The position numbers were made by a program, and so were the translations under genes. Below, in pieces: positions 9,469 through 20,883 of a stretch of 64,000 nt of DNA (position 1 is the stretch's first letter; every line of letters starts with the position of its first letter). This stretch comes from Gammaproteobacteria bacterium (lineage in GTDB: Bacteria; Pseudomonadota; Gammaproteobacteria; Pseudomonadales; Azotimanducaceae), in NCBI GenBank assembly GCA_002704225.1, contig PAFU01000035.1, forward strand, positions 27,210-91,209, in the 5' to 3' direction. The notes under the pieces are model-generated. The model did no database searches, was not told where the DNA came from, and was given only the letters and a program-made list of their open reading frames with translations.

Positions 9469-9502
9469 TGTCGGCCCCAACTAACGAACAGCGAGAAGAC
9501 TT

Positions 9503-10477
9503 TTGAAAGCGGTACTTTGCGAAGCGTTCGGCCCAGCCGAAAATCTGGCCCTTGCCGAGGTGGCCTCACCTGAACTCAAGCCAGGACATGTGATTGTAGA
9601 CATCCAATCCTGCGCGTTGAATTTTCCCGATGTACTCATGGTGGAGGGGAAATATCAGTCCCTCCCGCCTTTCCCCTTTACGCCCGGTGGCGAGTTCGCC
9701 GGCACGGTGAGTCAGGTCGCACCTGACGTCTCGCAATGGCAGGTAGGCGACGGCGTCTTCGCCGCTTGCGGACACGGTGCCATGGCGGAGCAAATTAGCG
9801 TTGCTGCCAGTGCATTGAGAGCTAAGCCACAAGGTATGAGCTTTGCGAAAGCGTCGGGCATTAGCACCACCTATGGCACGTCCTACTACGCGCTGAAGCA
9901 GCGGGCCGATTTGCAGCCCGGTGAAACCTTACTGGTGCTGGGTGCCGCAGGCGGCGTAGGCTTAGCAGCAGTGGAACTTGGTAAGGCGATGGGGGCACGG
10001 GTCATAGCCGCTGCGTCAAGCCCTGAAAAACTCGAGGTTGCTCGGCAGGCGGGTGCGGATGACTTAATCGACTACAGCGATGGCGAACTCAAAGAAAAGG
10101 TTAAAGCGTTAACCGAGGGACGAGGCGCCGACGTTATTTATGACCCTGTCGGAGGCCCCTTGTTTGATCAGTGCATGCGCTGCATCAACTGGAACGGACG
10201 CGTGCTGGTCGTTGGGTTTGTCGGTGGCGACATTCCTAAAGTGCCGACCAATCTTGTACTCCTGAAAAATTGTCAGGTTGTTGGTGTGTTTTATGGCGCT
10301 TTTTCGGCACGCTTTCCGGCCGATAACGAACAGAACTTTGCGGAGCTTATCGAGATGTTTGCCGTTGGCAAATTACATGCAGTCGTCGGCGCTGAGTACC
10401 CACTGACTGACTACGTCGAAGCGTTGAATTGTCTGTCCCAACGTCGGGCTGTCGGCAAAATTGTGGTGAATATCTGA
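9503..10477 (+). CDS. Zinc-independent NADPH:quinone oxidoreductase (MDR family)
   Basis: A 324-residue medium-chain dehydrogenase/reductase. The N-terminal GroES-like domain (KAVLCEAFGPAENLALAEV) is followed by a Rossmann domain with the nucleotide motif VLGAAGGVGLAAVELGKAMG (about residues 150-169). The structural and catalytic zinc cysteines of alcohol dehydrogenases are absent, which points to the quinone or enoyl-reductase branch. The start is TTG at 9503 with GAGAAG just upstream; no ATG is available nearby. The stop codon overlaps the dsbB start by one base (TGATG), so the two are translationally coupled. The exact substrate is unknown. Confidence 0.85.
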   Translation: MKAVLCEAFGPAENLALAEVASPELKPGHVIVDIQSCALNFPDVLMVEGKYQSLPPFPFTPGGEFAGTVSQVAPDVSQWQVGDGVFAACGHGAMAEQISVAASALRAKPQGMSFAKASGISTTYGTSYYALKQRADLQPGETLLVLGAAGGVGLAAVELGKAMGARVIAAASSPEKLEVARQAGADDLIDYSDGELKEKVKALTEGRGADVIYDPVGGPLFDQCMRCINWNGRVLVVGFVGGDIPKVPTNLVLLKNCQVVGVFYGAFSARFPADNEQNFAELIEMFAVGKLHAVVGAEYPLTDYVEALNCLSQRRAVGKIVVNI

Positions 10478-10965
10478 TGAAAAATAGTTTGAAAACAGAA
10501 CAGTGGGCGACTTGGATTTGCCTAGGCGCCGGCGGAATCCTCTGCATTGGGCTACTGGTCGAATTTGCTCTGGGGCTCGCCCCGTGCCCCCTGTGCATGA
10601 TGCAGCGCATCTGGTTTGCCTTGACCGGCATCGTCGCCTGGATTGGCCTGTCTCATAACCCTCGATGGGGTATCTACCCGTTAGTCAGCGCCCTATGCGC
10701 CATGGTGGGCGGAGGATTCGCCATTCGGCAGCTCTGGCTGCAAAGCCTGCCGGCGGATCAGGTGCCAAGCTGTGGGCCCGATTTGTCTTATATGATTGAT
10801 GCCTTTCCGCTGGGTGACCTGTTGGTCGCGATGACTTCCGGTACTGGGGACTGCGCCGTGGTCCACGATGTTATTCCCCTGATGAGCATTGCGGGCTGGT
10901 CCTTGCTCGGCTTCAGCCTGCTGCTTTTTGCCAGCGTTATGCAGCTACGCCAAAGCTTACGATAG
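10477..10965 (+). CDS. dsbB: Disulfide bond formation protein DsbB
   Basis: DsbB is an inner-membrane protein that reoxidises periplasmic DsbA and passes electrons to quinone. The 162-residue protein has four hydrophobic segments, the first periplasmic pair C37-P-L-C40 and the second pair C99/C126 in the second loop. The start at 10477 (ATG overlapping the preceding TGA) is chosen over an upstream in-frame ATG that lies inside the quinone reductase gene. The matching DsbA is encoded at 51.7-52.4 kb. Coupling to a quinone reductase gene is suggestive because DsbB uses quinones, but this is only context. Confidence 0.93.
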   Translation: MKNSLKTEQWATWICLGAGGILCIGLLVEFALGLAPCPLCMMQRIWFALTGIVAWIGLSHNPRWGIYPLVSALCAMVGGGFAIRQLWLQSLPADQVPSCGPDLSYMIDAFPLGDLLVAMTSGTGDCAVVHDVIPLMSIAGWSLLGFSLLLFASVMQLRQSLR

Positions 10966-10980
10966 AAGGCGTCTATGACC

Positions 10981-11006
10981 GGGTGACACCGCCACTGGTG
11001 CCACCC
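10981..11006. terminator. Hairpin after dsbB
   Basis: GGGTGACACC (10981-10990) and GGTGCCACCC (10997-11006) form a 10-bp stem with one A-C mismatch and a six-base loop, 15 bases after the dsbB stop. No T-run follows, so termination is uncertain. Confidence 0.45.
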
Positions 11007-11016
11007 CTACATACAC

Positions 11017-11025
11017 TGCTATATT
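11017..11025 (+). promoter_or_regulatory. Extended -10 promoter element upstream of the ParA-like gene
   Basis: TGC-TATATT fits an extended -10 (TGn-TATAAT) with five of six hexamer matches. No recognisable -35 lies 17 bases upstream, where the dsbB hairpin ends. It is about 70 bases before the ParA-like start codon. Confidence 0.4.
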
Positions 11026-11094
11026 TCTCGCCCTTTTGATTTTGGCAACACCGGTTTTCATAGCTCGCCGGTGGGCCTCGGGTTTTGGATCACT

Positions 11095-11847
11095 ATGGCA
11101 GATCTCAATATTTTGGTTGTAAACAGCAAGGGTGGTTGCGGTAAAACGACCGTGGCCACCAATCTGGCCACCGCCTACGCAAATGCAGGCTTGAGCGTTG
11201 GCTTATACGACTGCGATCCCCAAGCCAGTGCCCGGCACTGGGCCGAATCTCGCAGTGAAGATCTTTGCCCTATCGACCTGCGCTTTTGTCCCGATCCCAA
11301 AAACATCGAATCCGCAAATACCCGCAGTTATGACGTTTGCGTCTATGACTCCGCACCCGGCATTTCCACCAAGCCGGCGCTGCAATCCGAATTCGAAGCC
11401 TTGCTTAAGCATAGCGATGTGATTGTGGTCCCTATGTTGTCCTCTGCTTGGGATATTCGAGCAGGAGAGCATTTCATTACGCAGCTGATGACCCAACGTG
11501 TTTGGCGAGCGCGACCGCGACCCATTGCCGTGGTCAGCAATCGAGTCAACGGCAACCTGACCGGCCAGCAGCAGCTGCAGCATTTTTTGAGCTGTTCCAA
11601 CGTGCCAGCCGTGGCGGAGTTTCGTGAATCACCTGTCTATGCTGACGCAGGCGACAAGGGTCAAGGTGTGATGGAGATGAAGCACAACCGCGCGGCACGT
11701 AAGGAATTTAAGGCTTGGCGCATGTTGATGGGCTGGATCGCGCAGAACGCGAAAAACCAGATCGAAACTCGGCTTCCTGCAGCGCCATTGGCCGCTCCCA
11801 GAGCATCTGCCACCACGCGAAGCAGCGAAAAGCAGAGAAAAGCTTAG
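11095..11847 (+). CDS. ParA/MipZ-family ATPase, orphan
   Basis: A 250-residue P-loop ATPase of the ParA/Soj superfamily. The deviant Walker A motif K12-G-G-C-G-K-T-T is at the N-terminus (residues 12-19), followed by LYDCDPQASARHW and VYDSAPG. Such proteins dimerise on ATP and position plasmids, chromosome origins, chemoreceptors or other cargo. The ATG at 11095 is preferred over a GTG eight codons upstream because the family normally starts just before the Walker motif and GGAT precedes the ATG. No parB gene, parS site or conjugation gene is adjacent, so it is probably a ParC/MipZ-like positioning protein with unknown cargo. The tail is Ala/Arg-rich. Confidence 0.85.
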   Translation: MADLNILVVNSKGGCGKTTVATNLATAYANAGLSVGLYDCDPQASARHWAESRSEDLCPIDLRFCPDPKNIESANTRSYDVCVYDSAPGISTKPALQSEFEALLKHSDVIVVPMLSSAWDIRAGEHFITQLMTQRVWRARPRPIAVVSNRVNGNLTGQQQLQHFLSCSNVPAVAEFRESPVYADAGDKGQGVMEMKHNRAARKEFKAWRMLMGWIAQNAKNQIETRLPAAPLAAPRASATTRSSEKQRKA

Positions 11848-11897
11848 ACGCGACCGTTTCGAACCGGCACTCGCCCAAACCCCTTACGAAAGTACTC

Positions 11898-14815
<2,918 letters not shown>

Positions 14816-14864
14816 GAAAGCGTTGTACCGCCAGTAGGATCGGGGCCCAAAGAATCACAAGAAC

Positions 14865-14894
14865 AGGACAGCCGATAAATATCGGTGCTACAAT
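14865..14894 (+). promoter_or_regulatory. trxA promoter with an inverted repeat in the spacer
   Basis: -35 AGGACA (14865-14870), an 18-base spacer, and extended -10 TGC-TACAAT (hexamer 14889-14894). The spacer contains CCGATA-AA-TATCGG (14872-14885), a perfect 6-bp inverted repeat. A dyad between the hexamers is a common place for a repressor or MerR-like activator site. Confidence 0.5.
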
Positions 14895-14936
14895 TTTTTA
14901 CAGAAATTTTGAGATTTTTAATTCTGGAGAAGGCTC

Positions 14937-15263
14937 ATGAGCGATAACATCGTGCATACCAGCGATGACGGTTTCGAAGCAGACGTACTTGGCGCGGATA
15001 AGCCCGTACTGGTCGACTATTGGGCCGAGTGGTGCGGTCCCTGCAAAATGATTGCACCTATTCTCGATGAAATCGCGGGTGAATACGCGGACCGACTGAA
15101 GATCTGCAAACTCGACATTGATGCAAATCAAGGGACTCCTCCCAAGTACGGTATTCGAGGCATTCCCACACTCATGCTGTTTAAGAACGGTGAAGTCGAA
15201 GCAACGAAGGTTGGGGCCCTGAGCAAATCCCAGCTGCAGGCGTTTCTCGACAGCAACATCTGA
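14937..15263 (+). CDS. trxA: Thioredoxin 1
   Basis: Thioredoxin reduces protein disulfides in the cytoplasm and supplies electrons to ribonucleotide reductase, PAPS reductase and peroxidases. The 108-residue protein has the classic active site WAEWCGPCK with C33 and C36, the cis-proline region [11 protein letters not shown], and a terminal FLDSNI, equal in length to E. coli TrxA. AGAAGG lies just upstream of the ATG. It is monocistronic by appearance, with its own promoter upstream and a hairpin after the stop, and is followed by rho, as in many gammaproteobacteria. Confidence 0.96.
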   Translation: MSDNIVHTSDDGFEADVLGADKPVLVDYWAEWCGPCKMIAPILDEIAGEYADRLKICKLDIDANQGTPPKYGIRGIPTLMLFKNGEVEATKVGALSKSQLQAFLDSNI

Positions 15264-15272
15264 GACACCTGA

Positions 15273-15300
15273 CCGGCACAAGACTTGGGTTTTGTGCCGG
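15273..15300 (+). terminator. Probable trxA terminator hairpin
   Basis: CCGGCACAA (15273-15281) and TTGTGCCGG (15292-15300) form a perfect 9-bp stem with a 10-base loop, 10 bases after the trxA stop. The following CTTTA is a weak T-tract. Confidence 0.6.
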
Positions 15301-15332
15301 CTTTAGCGCAAAAATAGCCGGAATATTTCGCC

Positions 15333-15360
15333 TTGACCCGAGGCATGAAATCTCTACACT
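15333..15360 (+). promoter_or_regulatory. rho: Candidate rho promoter
   Basis: TTGACC (15333-15338), a 16-base spacer and TACACT (15355-15360), four or more matches in each hexamer. It would give a leader of about 125 bases before rho; a long leader would be compatible with the autoregulation known for rho in E. coli. Confidence 0.45.
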
Positions 15361-15493
15361 GACTTTTCGTTCTGGCTTTTGAGAGAAATCGGGATCCACA
15401 CCCGGTTGAAGACAGAAACGCTTTCTATTTTCAAATCCCATCGCACTAAATTTTCGGGCGATAACCAACCTAATCAAACGGTCCTCATCTTCT

Positions 15494-16756
15494 ATGGCTA
15501 TGCACCTATCAGACTTAAAACGTAAACCCGTCGCCGAACTTCTCGATACCGCCAGAGAGATGGGCCTTGAAAACGTGGGACGATCTCGAAAGCAGGAAGT
15601 CATTGCGGCGATCGTTCGCAAACTGTCGAAGAATGGCGAAGACATTTACGGCGAAGGCACACTGGAAATTTTGCAGGATGGCTTTGGCTTCTTACGCTCA
15701 CCCGACAGTTCCTATCTAGCAGGACCAGACGACATTTACGTATCCCCCAGCCAAGTGCGACGTTTTAATTTGCGTACTGGTGACAGCATTGCGGGCAAGA
15801 TCCGGCCGCCCAAGGACGGCGAGCGCTACTTTGCCCTTCTCAAAGTCGACGAAATTAATTTCAGCGAGGTAAACAGCAAAACCCACAAGGTTCTATTTGA
15901 AAACCTTACGCCGCTGTTCCCAGACGAGCGCCTGCAGCTGGAGCGCGGCAACGGCAGCACCGAGGATCTGACCGCACGTATCGTTGATCTCGTTGCTCCG
16001 ATCGGTAAGGGTCAACGAGCTCTCGTTGTTTCGCCACCCAAGGCCGGCAAGACGTTGGTTCTGCAAAACATTGCTCAGTCCATTGTCTCAAATAACCCTG
16101 AAGTGGTGCTCATCGTACTGTTGATTGATGAACGCCCGGAAGAAGTCACCGAAATGCAGCGCTCGGTGCGTGGTGAAGTGGTCGCCTCTACCTTTGACGA
16201 ACCGCCTTCTCGCCACGTTCAAGTGGCCGAAATGGTGATTGAAAAAGCGAAGCGTCTGGTGGAACACAAAAAAGACGTCGTTATTCTGCTGGACTCGATT
16301 ACTCGGCTGGCCCGGGCCTACAACACCATTGTGCCTTCATCGGGTAAAGTACTGACCGGTGGTGTCGATGCGCACGCGTTGGAGCGCCCCAAGCGCTTCT
16401 TTGGTGCCGCCCGAAATGTTGAGGAAGGTGGCAGTCTGACCATCGTCGCGACGGCACTGGTCGATACTGGTTCGAAAATGGATGAAGTTATCTACGAAGA
16501 GTTTAAGGGCACGGGCAACCAGGAACTTCATTTGGAGCGCAAGATTGCCGAAAAGCGTGTCTATCCCGCAATCAATATTCGGCGGTCGGCCACGCGTCGC
16601 GAAGAATTGTTGATGTCTGAGGAAGAAATTCAGCGTGTCTGGATACTGCGCAAATTGCTGCATGATATGGACGATATCGCTGCCATCGAGTTCATCTTGG
16701 ACAAGCTTAAAGAGACCAAGACCAACGACGAGTTCTTCAACTCAATGCGCCGATAG
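15494..16756 (+). CDS. rho: Transcription termination factor Rho
   Basis: Rho is a hexameric RNA helicase that ends transcription at C-rich, unstructured RNA. The 420-residue protein matches E. coli Rho (419) nearly end to end: N-terminal helical domain ([20 protein letters not shown]), cold-shock-type RNA-binding domain with [20 protein letters not shown], Walker A PPKAGKT (about residues 181-187), Walker [16 protein letters not shown], and the Q- and R-loops. A second in-frame ATG two codons in is the start by E. coli alignment; both are possible. Its last 15 bases overlap the 3' end of the convergent hemY gene. Confidence 0.97.
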   Translation: MAMHLSDLKRKPVAELLDTAREMGLENVGRSRKQEVIAAIVRKLSKNGEDIYGEGTLEILQDGFGFLRSPDSSYLAGPDDIYVSPSQVRRFNLRTGDSIAGKIRPPKDGERYFALLKVDEINFSEVNSKTHKVLFENLTPLFPDERLQLERGNGSTEDLTARIVDLVAPIGKGQRALVVSPPKAGKTLVLQNIAQSIVSNNPEVVLIVLLIDERPEEVTEMQRSVRGEVVASTFDEPPSRHVQVAEMVIEKAKRLVEHKKDVVILLDSITRLARAYNTIVPSSGKVLTGGVDAHALERPKRFFGAARNVEEGGSLTIVATALVDTGSKMDEVIYEEFKGTGNQELHLERKIAEKRVYPAINIRRSATRREELLMSEEEIQRVWILRKLLHDMDDIAAIEFILDKLKETKTNDEFFNSMRR

Positions 16757-17929
16757 GCTCGCAACGTCACCGGCGTTTAGCAACGCCAACTGCCCCAACT
16801 CGCCAGCGACCAGCTGGCGTAGCTCCTCAGCCTCCTCGCTCGTAGGAGGGTCAGATCGCAATCGGTTACCAGCAGACATCAGATGACGTCTGGCCTCGTT
16901 GGGCCGGTTATCCGCGCGCAGCAACCGCGCTACCGCTAACAGCAATTCAGTGTCCTGTGGATGTTTCCTGAGCAGTTCCGTTGCCTGTTCGACCGCAGTC
17001 GCCAGCGGTTTGATCGTACAGAGCAAGCCCAAGCGCCTGATCAACACCGGCTGCCATGATTTTGCCAACGCGTGCAGTACCAGCTCCCGAGCTTGCACCT
17101 CTCTGCCAGCCTGAACGAGAAAGGTAGCCCAGAGATCCAGAGTGTTGGCATCCGCCCGCCACTGCTTCGGTAAGCCCTTCAGTCCTGCTTGCCAGTTTGC
17201 CTTGCCACCTGGATGACCGACAACACTGTCTGCCATCGCCTTGCCAGCCCGAAACATGATCATTTGAGGACGAAAGACTTCAGATTTAAGCACCCCATAT
17301 TTTTCAACCTGCTGCCAGTGGGCAGCAAGAGCCTTCCAACGATGGAGGCTCACGCAGCTCCAAGCATACAGGCCGGCCCATTGCGTGGAGGGAGGCAGAT
17401 TGCTCAAGCGATCAAAAGCCTCCGTCACGGCCCCAGCTTCAATTTGCCAGCGCGCGATGCTCACTTGGAGCTCAGTAAGCAGATGCGGGTGTTCAGCGGA
17501 AATCTGATCAACCAAGGCGTTCAACGATTGAGGGTCGTCGTTTTGCACAAGGTGCCTTGCGGTAATCAGCGCCCTATCCAGCTGGCGATCGGGTTCAATC
17601 GAAATACCATCCACGGCTCGAGCCGCGGTGGACCAATCCCCGGCAGCGGCAGCGAGTACAGCGCGACGCCAGCCGCCAATCGTTTTACTTTGCTGCCGCG
17701 CGACACGCCACTTGCCGAGCAAACCCAAGCTTTGCAACGTGCGGCGAACGACAAATGACAGAAAAAAGGCCGCTATAGCAACCAGCAGCAACGAAAGAAC
17801 AGCGGCGGCAATGCTGCTTTCAAAAACAAGATCACCGGCTCGAACCATCACATAACCCGGATCTTGCAACAATGTCGCCCCCGCCAATGCGCCGGAAATC
17901 GCGGCCAGAAATACCCACAGCCACCGCAT
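16742..17929 (-). CDS. hemY: HemY protein (heme-operon membrane protein)
   Basis: A 395-residue inner-membrane protein with two N-terminal transmembrane segments (about residues 1-20 and 40-62), then a soluble domain rich in helical repeats of the TPR type. It is the last gene of the hemCDXY operon. In proteobacteria this HemY is not protoporphyrinogen oxidase; its role in heme synthesis is still ill-defined. Its start overlaps the hemX stop by one base. The 3' end overlaps rho on the other strand by 15 bases, with no terminator visible between the convergent genes. Confidence 0.92.
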   Translation of the reverse strand: MRWLWVFLAAISGALAGATLLQDPGYVMVRAGDLVFESSIAAAVLSLLLVAIAAFFLSFVVRRTLQSLGLLGKWRVARQQSKTIGGWRRAVLAAAAGDWSTAARAVDGISIEPDRQLDRALITARHLVQNDDPQSLNALVDQISAEHPHLLTELQVSIARWQIEAGAVTEAFDRLSNLPPSTQWAGLYAWSCVSLHRWKALAAHWQQVEKYGVLKSEVFRPQMIMFRAGKAMADSVVGHPGGKANWQAGLKGLPKQWRADANTLDLWATFLVQAGREVQARELVLHALAKSWQPVLIRRLGLLCTIKPLATAVEQATELLRKHPQDTELLLAVARLLRADNRPNEARRHLMSAGNRLRSDPPTSEEAEELRQLVAGELGQLALLNAGDVASLSAH

Positions 17930-19002
17930 TACAATGATTCCATCAGCTGACTTAGCGCGTCCAACGAGCCGGTTATCTTCGGCAGTGGCGTATTGAGCGG
18001 CTCATCAGCCAACCCTGATATTTGGCCTAAAAACGACCGGAGCTGAGGGTCGGAGGCAGGCGCCAACCGCTTTGCCGCAGCCTGTGCCTGTTCCAGACTC
18101 AACTGATACGTATCATCCTGACCCCGCAAGACCGCAAGCTGAGCCCGTTCTAGGGCAGCAATAACCGTACGCCGGGCCGCCAGCATCTCCGCTGGACCAA
18201 GGTCACGCTCAGATGTGGAGACATCACCGCCCTGGGTTGTCAGCGTAGAGAGGTCGGTTATGCGCACGAATTTTTCGAGCTCGTCAGCAATCACCATCAA
18301 GGTTGAAGGAGCTTGCGCTGCAATTGTGGCTTCTTCCGGGGTTTCTAAAGTCAGACCGCTCCGCACGCTTGGAACGCTCTGAGCCAAGGCGCCAAGTCGC
18401 AAGTAGATCCCCTGAACGTCGACACGTTGCACACTTTTGAGCGCAACCACTTCTTGGGCCAACGCAGATCGCACCGGTAACAGATCGTATTCGTCTTTTT
18501 TGCCGCCAGCTTGGATAGCCAACAAGACCTCATCAGCTCGCTGCAAAGCCGTGACCGAGGCGTTGATATCGCCCTCAAACTGCAGCCAATGATTCGCCAT
18601 ACGCAGTAAAAATGCCGCTTCCGCCATCCGCCATTGACGAGGCGTGGTTGGTTTATTTGCTCGTGCTTCCGCCAGACTCTGGGCAACCGCGTTCTCCAAT
18701 GTGCTCTGCACATCTCGGTTTTCTTCCCGAAGGTCTAGAGTCAAATCTGCCAGCGCGCGCTGAGTTTCCAACAGTGCGGTATCCATCTCAGCAAGCACTC
18801 GCTGCTCTAACACTTCAATTGCCTGCTGCGTCTTGTATTCTTGCGCGGCTATTGGCTGAAGATAAATCAGCGTATAGCTGAGATACCCAGCCAGCGTCGC
18901 TGCGACAACACTCATCAGCAGCGCGACTCGTGCAGTCCAACGTCCAGGCATCCGACCTGGGGCGGTATTGCTGATTTCAGGGTCCGTTGGGTTATCCGCC
19001 AT
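17929..19002 (-). CDS. hemX: HemX (uroporphyrinogen-III C-methyltransferase-like membrane protein)
   Basis: A 357-residue protein with one N-terminal membrane anchor (about 25-46: ARVALLMSVVAATLAGYLSYTL after editing by eye), then a long helical and coiled periplasmic region (QQAIEVLEQRVLAEMDTALLE). Despite its common database name it lacks a SAM-binding methyltransferase fold; it is a HemX-type accessory protein. It overlaps hemD at its 5' end by 11 bases and hemY at its 3' end by one base, so the operon is tightly coupled. The function is not established experimentally in this family. Confidence 0.9.
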   Translation of the reverse strand: MADNPTDPEISNTAPGRMPGRWTARVALLMSVVAATLAGYLSYTLIYLQPIAAQEYKTQQAIEVLEQRVLAEMDTALLETQRALADLTLDLREENRDVQSTLENAVAQSLAEARANKPTTPRQWRMAEAAFLLRMANHWLQFEGDINASVTALQRADEVLLAIQAGGKKDEYDLLPVRSALAQEVVALKSVQRVDVQGIYLRLGALAQSVPSVRSGLTLETPEEATIAAQAPSTLMVIADELEKFVRITDLSTLTTQGGDVSTSERDLGPAEMLAARRTVIAALERAQLAVLRGQDDTYQLSLEQAQAAAKRLAPASDPQLRSFLGQISGLADEPLNTPLPKITGSLDALSQLMESL

Positions 19003-19699
19003 TGTCTATCCTTGCACAGATTTGCTGAGTCGCCTCAAGGTCAAATGCCTCACACACCGCTGGGTTAGTCCAGCCTAGGCCACGCGCATAATTTGCTATT
19101 CGCTCCGAGGAGGCGACTAGCATTGTGCTTTGACGATCTATTTTCAACGACGCGACGCCTGCTTCGACTTGCTGGAGCCCGTGAATGGAGCCGACCCATA
19201 TCGCTTTGAAAGAAATTTGGGATGCTAGAGCCGGTAAGCGGGCCTTTCGCCGATAAAGATTGTAACGGATCAGCTGGCATCGACCCGACAAGGACTGCTC
19301 TACCATATCGCGGCCACCCTCACCGGTTAGAAGCCATACCGTCTGGTGCCGCTGCAATGCCGCAATATCCGACATGGCCAACAGGCCTTCTGAGTTCGCC
19401 GGATCAGAGACGCGGACCCTTAGGCCACCGTGCTCAATCAATCCGGCCGCCGTCGCTGGGCCAATGGCAAGGACCAGAGCCCCGGCATGTGTCGGCTTGT
19501 TGTAATTCTCTAGATAGGCCGAAACCGCGTGCTGAGACAGCGCGATGATCAAATCCGGTCGAGCATCCGGCATGGCTTCGGCCAGTAGCAACCTGTCGAT
19601 CTGGGTGACTGGCTCACAAAGGGCCTGATGGCCCATTGTTGACAGTAATGCCGCCAAACGAGACGCGCTTGGTTCGCTATAGGTTATCCAGTGTGTCAT
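18992..19699 (-). CDS. hemD: Uroporphyrinogen-III synthase
   Basis: HemD cyclises hydroxymethylbilane to uroporphyrinogen III with inversion of ring D. Sequence conservation in this family is low; recognition rests on length (235 residues), the bilobal pattern, segments such as LLTGEGGRDMVEQSL and VASSERIANYARGLGW, and the position between hemC and hemX. The ATG at 19699 is chosen because the following THWITYSEPSASRLAALL aligns with the usual N-terminus; a TTG nine codons earlier (19726) is possible. Neither has a clear ribosome-binding site. It starts 63 bases after the hemC stop and overlaps hemX by 11 bases. Confidence 0.88.
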   Translation of the reverse strand: MTHWITYSEPSASRLAALLSTMGHQALCEPVTQIDRLLLAEAMPDARPDLIIALSQHAVSAYLENYNKPTHAGALVLAIGPATAAGLIEHGGLRVRVSDPANSEGLLAMSDIAALQRHQTVWLLTGEGGRDMVEQSLSGRCQLIRYNLYRRKARLPALASQISFKAIWVGSIHGLQQVEAGVASLKIDRQSTMLVASSERIANYARGLGWTNPAVCEAFDLEATQQICARIDNGG

Positions 19700-19762
19700 G
19701 ACGTGCAATTTAAACGGTTGTCGCAATCAAGCAACAGGGCACAGACCATCGTCGACAGGTCT

Positions 19763-20677
19763 TCAATCGTGGCGGGCGTTGTCTAAAATGGTTTGGGCGC
19801 CTTGATCCAGCAATTTGCCCAACACGCTCTGAGCCAACGCCTGAGGGTTATCGCCACGACCGTCCGCGCGCAGAATTGCGCTTCCATCCGATTCAGCAAC
19901 CAAGGCCTGCAAATAGATTTCGCCTTCAGCATTCGCTTTGGCATACGCGGCGACTGGCAAGGCGCAGTCCGCGCCTAAGCCAGCACTGATACCCCGCTCC
20001 GCCTCTACACAACGAACAACATTTCTGTCCAAAAGCTTATCGAGTAAGGCCGCAACCGGGCTATCGCTCAAAATCTCTACGCCCAACGCACCTTGTCCTG
20101 GAGCAGGCAAACAATCTTCAATAGCCAACGGATACGCATCGTCTCGATTCAAGCCGAGTCTGGACAGACCCGCTTGAGCGAGCACGATGGCATCGAACTC
20201 ACCACTGTCCAGTTTACTCAGCCGGGTTTGCACATTGCCGCGGATGCTCTCTACCCGTAAATCGGGCCGGTGAGCCAGCAGCTGCGCCTGCCGACGAGGA
20301 CTGGAAGAGCCGACTTTAGCGTTTTGCGGCAGTTGGTCGATACCACCGGGACAGCCCAACAGCACATCACGGACATCGTCACGGAAGCCGATGAAGGGCA
20401 AACTAAAGCCCTCTGGCAAAAACGCGGGCAAATCTTTTACTGAATGCACAGCGAGATCCGCGCGACCCTCTAACATGGCCACTTCCAGCTCCTTGATGAA
20501 AAGGCCCTTGCCGCCAATTTCTTTCAAGGGGGCGCTCAGCCATTGGTCGCCCTTGGTCGTCATACCAAGCAGATTCACCTCGAGCCCCGGATGCGCTTCC
20601 ATCAGGCGGTCACGGATGAAATTCGCCTGCCAAAGGGCCAAGGCGCTTTCGCGCGTTGCAATCGTGATTTGATTCAT
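19763..20677 (-). CDS. hemC: Hydroxymethylbilane synthase (porphobilinogen deaminase)
   Basis: HemC links four porphobilinogens into hydroxymethylbilane using a covalently bound dipyrromethane cofactor. The 304-residue protein has the cofactor-attachment C238 in GLGADCALPVAAYA, the lysine/arginine substrate sites in VHSVKDLPAF and VGSSSPRRQAQLL, and the catalytic aspartate segment HSVKD. First gene of hemCDXY. The start is fixed by ITIATRESALALWQ at the N-terminus. There is no Shine-Dalgarno sequence, and a consensus -10 lies only seven bases upstream of the ATG (see the promoter entry), so the mRNA may be leaderless. Confidence 0.96.
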   Translation of the reverse strand: MNQITIATRESALALWQANFIRDRLMEAHPGLEVNLLGMTTKGDQWLSAPLKEIGGKGLFIKELEVAMLEGRADLAVHSVKDLPAFLPEGFSLPFIGFRDDVRDVLLGCPGGIDQLPQNAKVGSSSPRRQAQLLAHRPDLRVESIRGNVQTRLSKLDSGEFDAIVLAQAGLSRLGLNRDDAYPLAIEDCLPAPGQGALGVEILSDSPVAALLDKLLDRNVVRCVEAERGISAGLGADCALPVAAYAKANAEGEIYLQALVAESDGSAILRADGRGDNPQALAQSVLGKLLDQGAQTILDNARHD

Positions 20678-20683
20678 TGGTAG

Positions 20684-20714
20684 ATTATAGGCGCCGAATC
20701 ACTATTGGGGGCAA
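20684..20714 (-). promoter_or_regulatory. hemC: hemC promoter with -10 abutting the start codon
   Basis: On the minus strand TTGCCC (20714-20709), a 19-base spacer and a perfect TATAAT (20689-20684). A start site about seven bases after the hexamer would fall at or next to the A of the hemC ATG (20677). No ribosome-binding site lies between. Confidence 0.55.
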
Positions 20715-20814
20715 TCAAATGTCTTATCGGCTCGCGTGAGTCACGCTGATCACTGCTTTTTTTGATCAAACCGCTAGAGCCCCCAAATTAGATCCGCTAG
20801 GCAATGACTTAGAT

Positions 20815-20823
20815 TGCTATACT
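20815..20823 (+). promoter_or_regulatory. argH: Extended -10 element of argH promoter
   Basis: TGC-TATACT (hexamer 20818-20823) fits an extended -10. The -35 region (about 20795-20800) is poor, as is common with extended -10 promoters. It is about 60 bases before the argH ATG; AGAAGG precedes that ATG. No ArgR box was recognised. Confidence 0.45.
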
Positions 20824-20883
20824 ATTCGCGCAGTCGAAACTATCAGTTTGACAGCGAATTACTACTGAGAAGGCCCAAATAAC

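Noticed and set aside
11715..11897. N-terminal extension of yheS by 61 residues
   Set aside because: The extension overlaps the ParA-like gene in another frame, has unrelated composition, and ABC-F proteins start just before the first beta-strand as at 11898.
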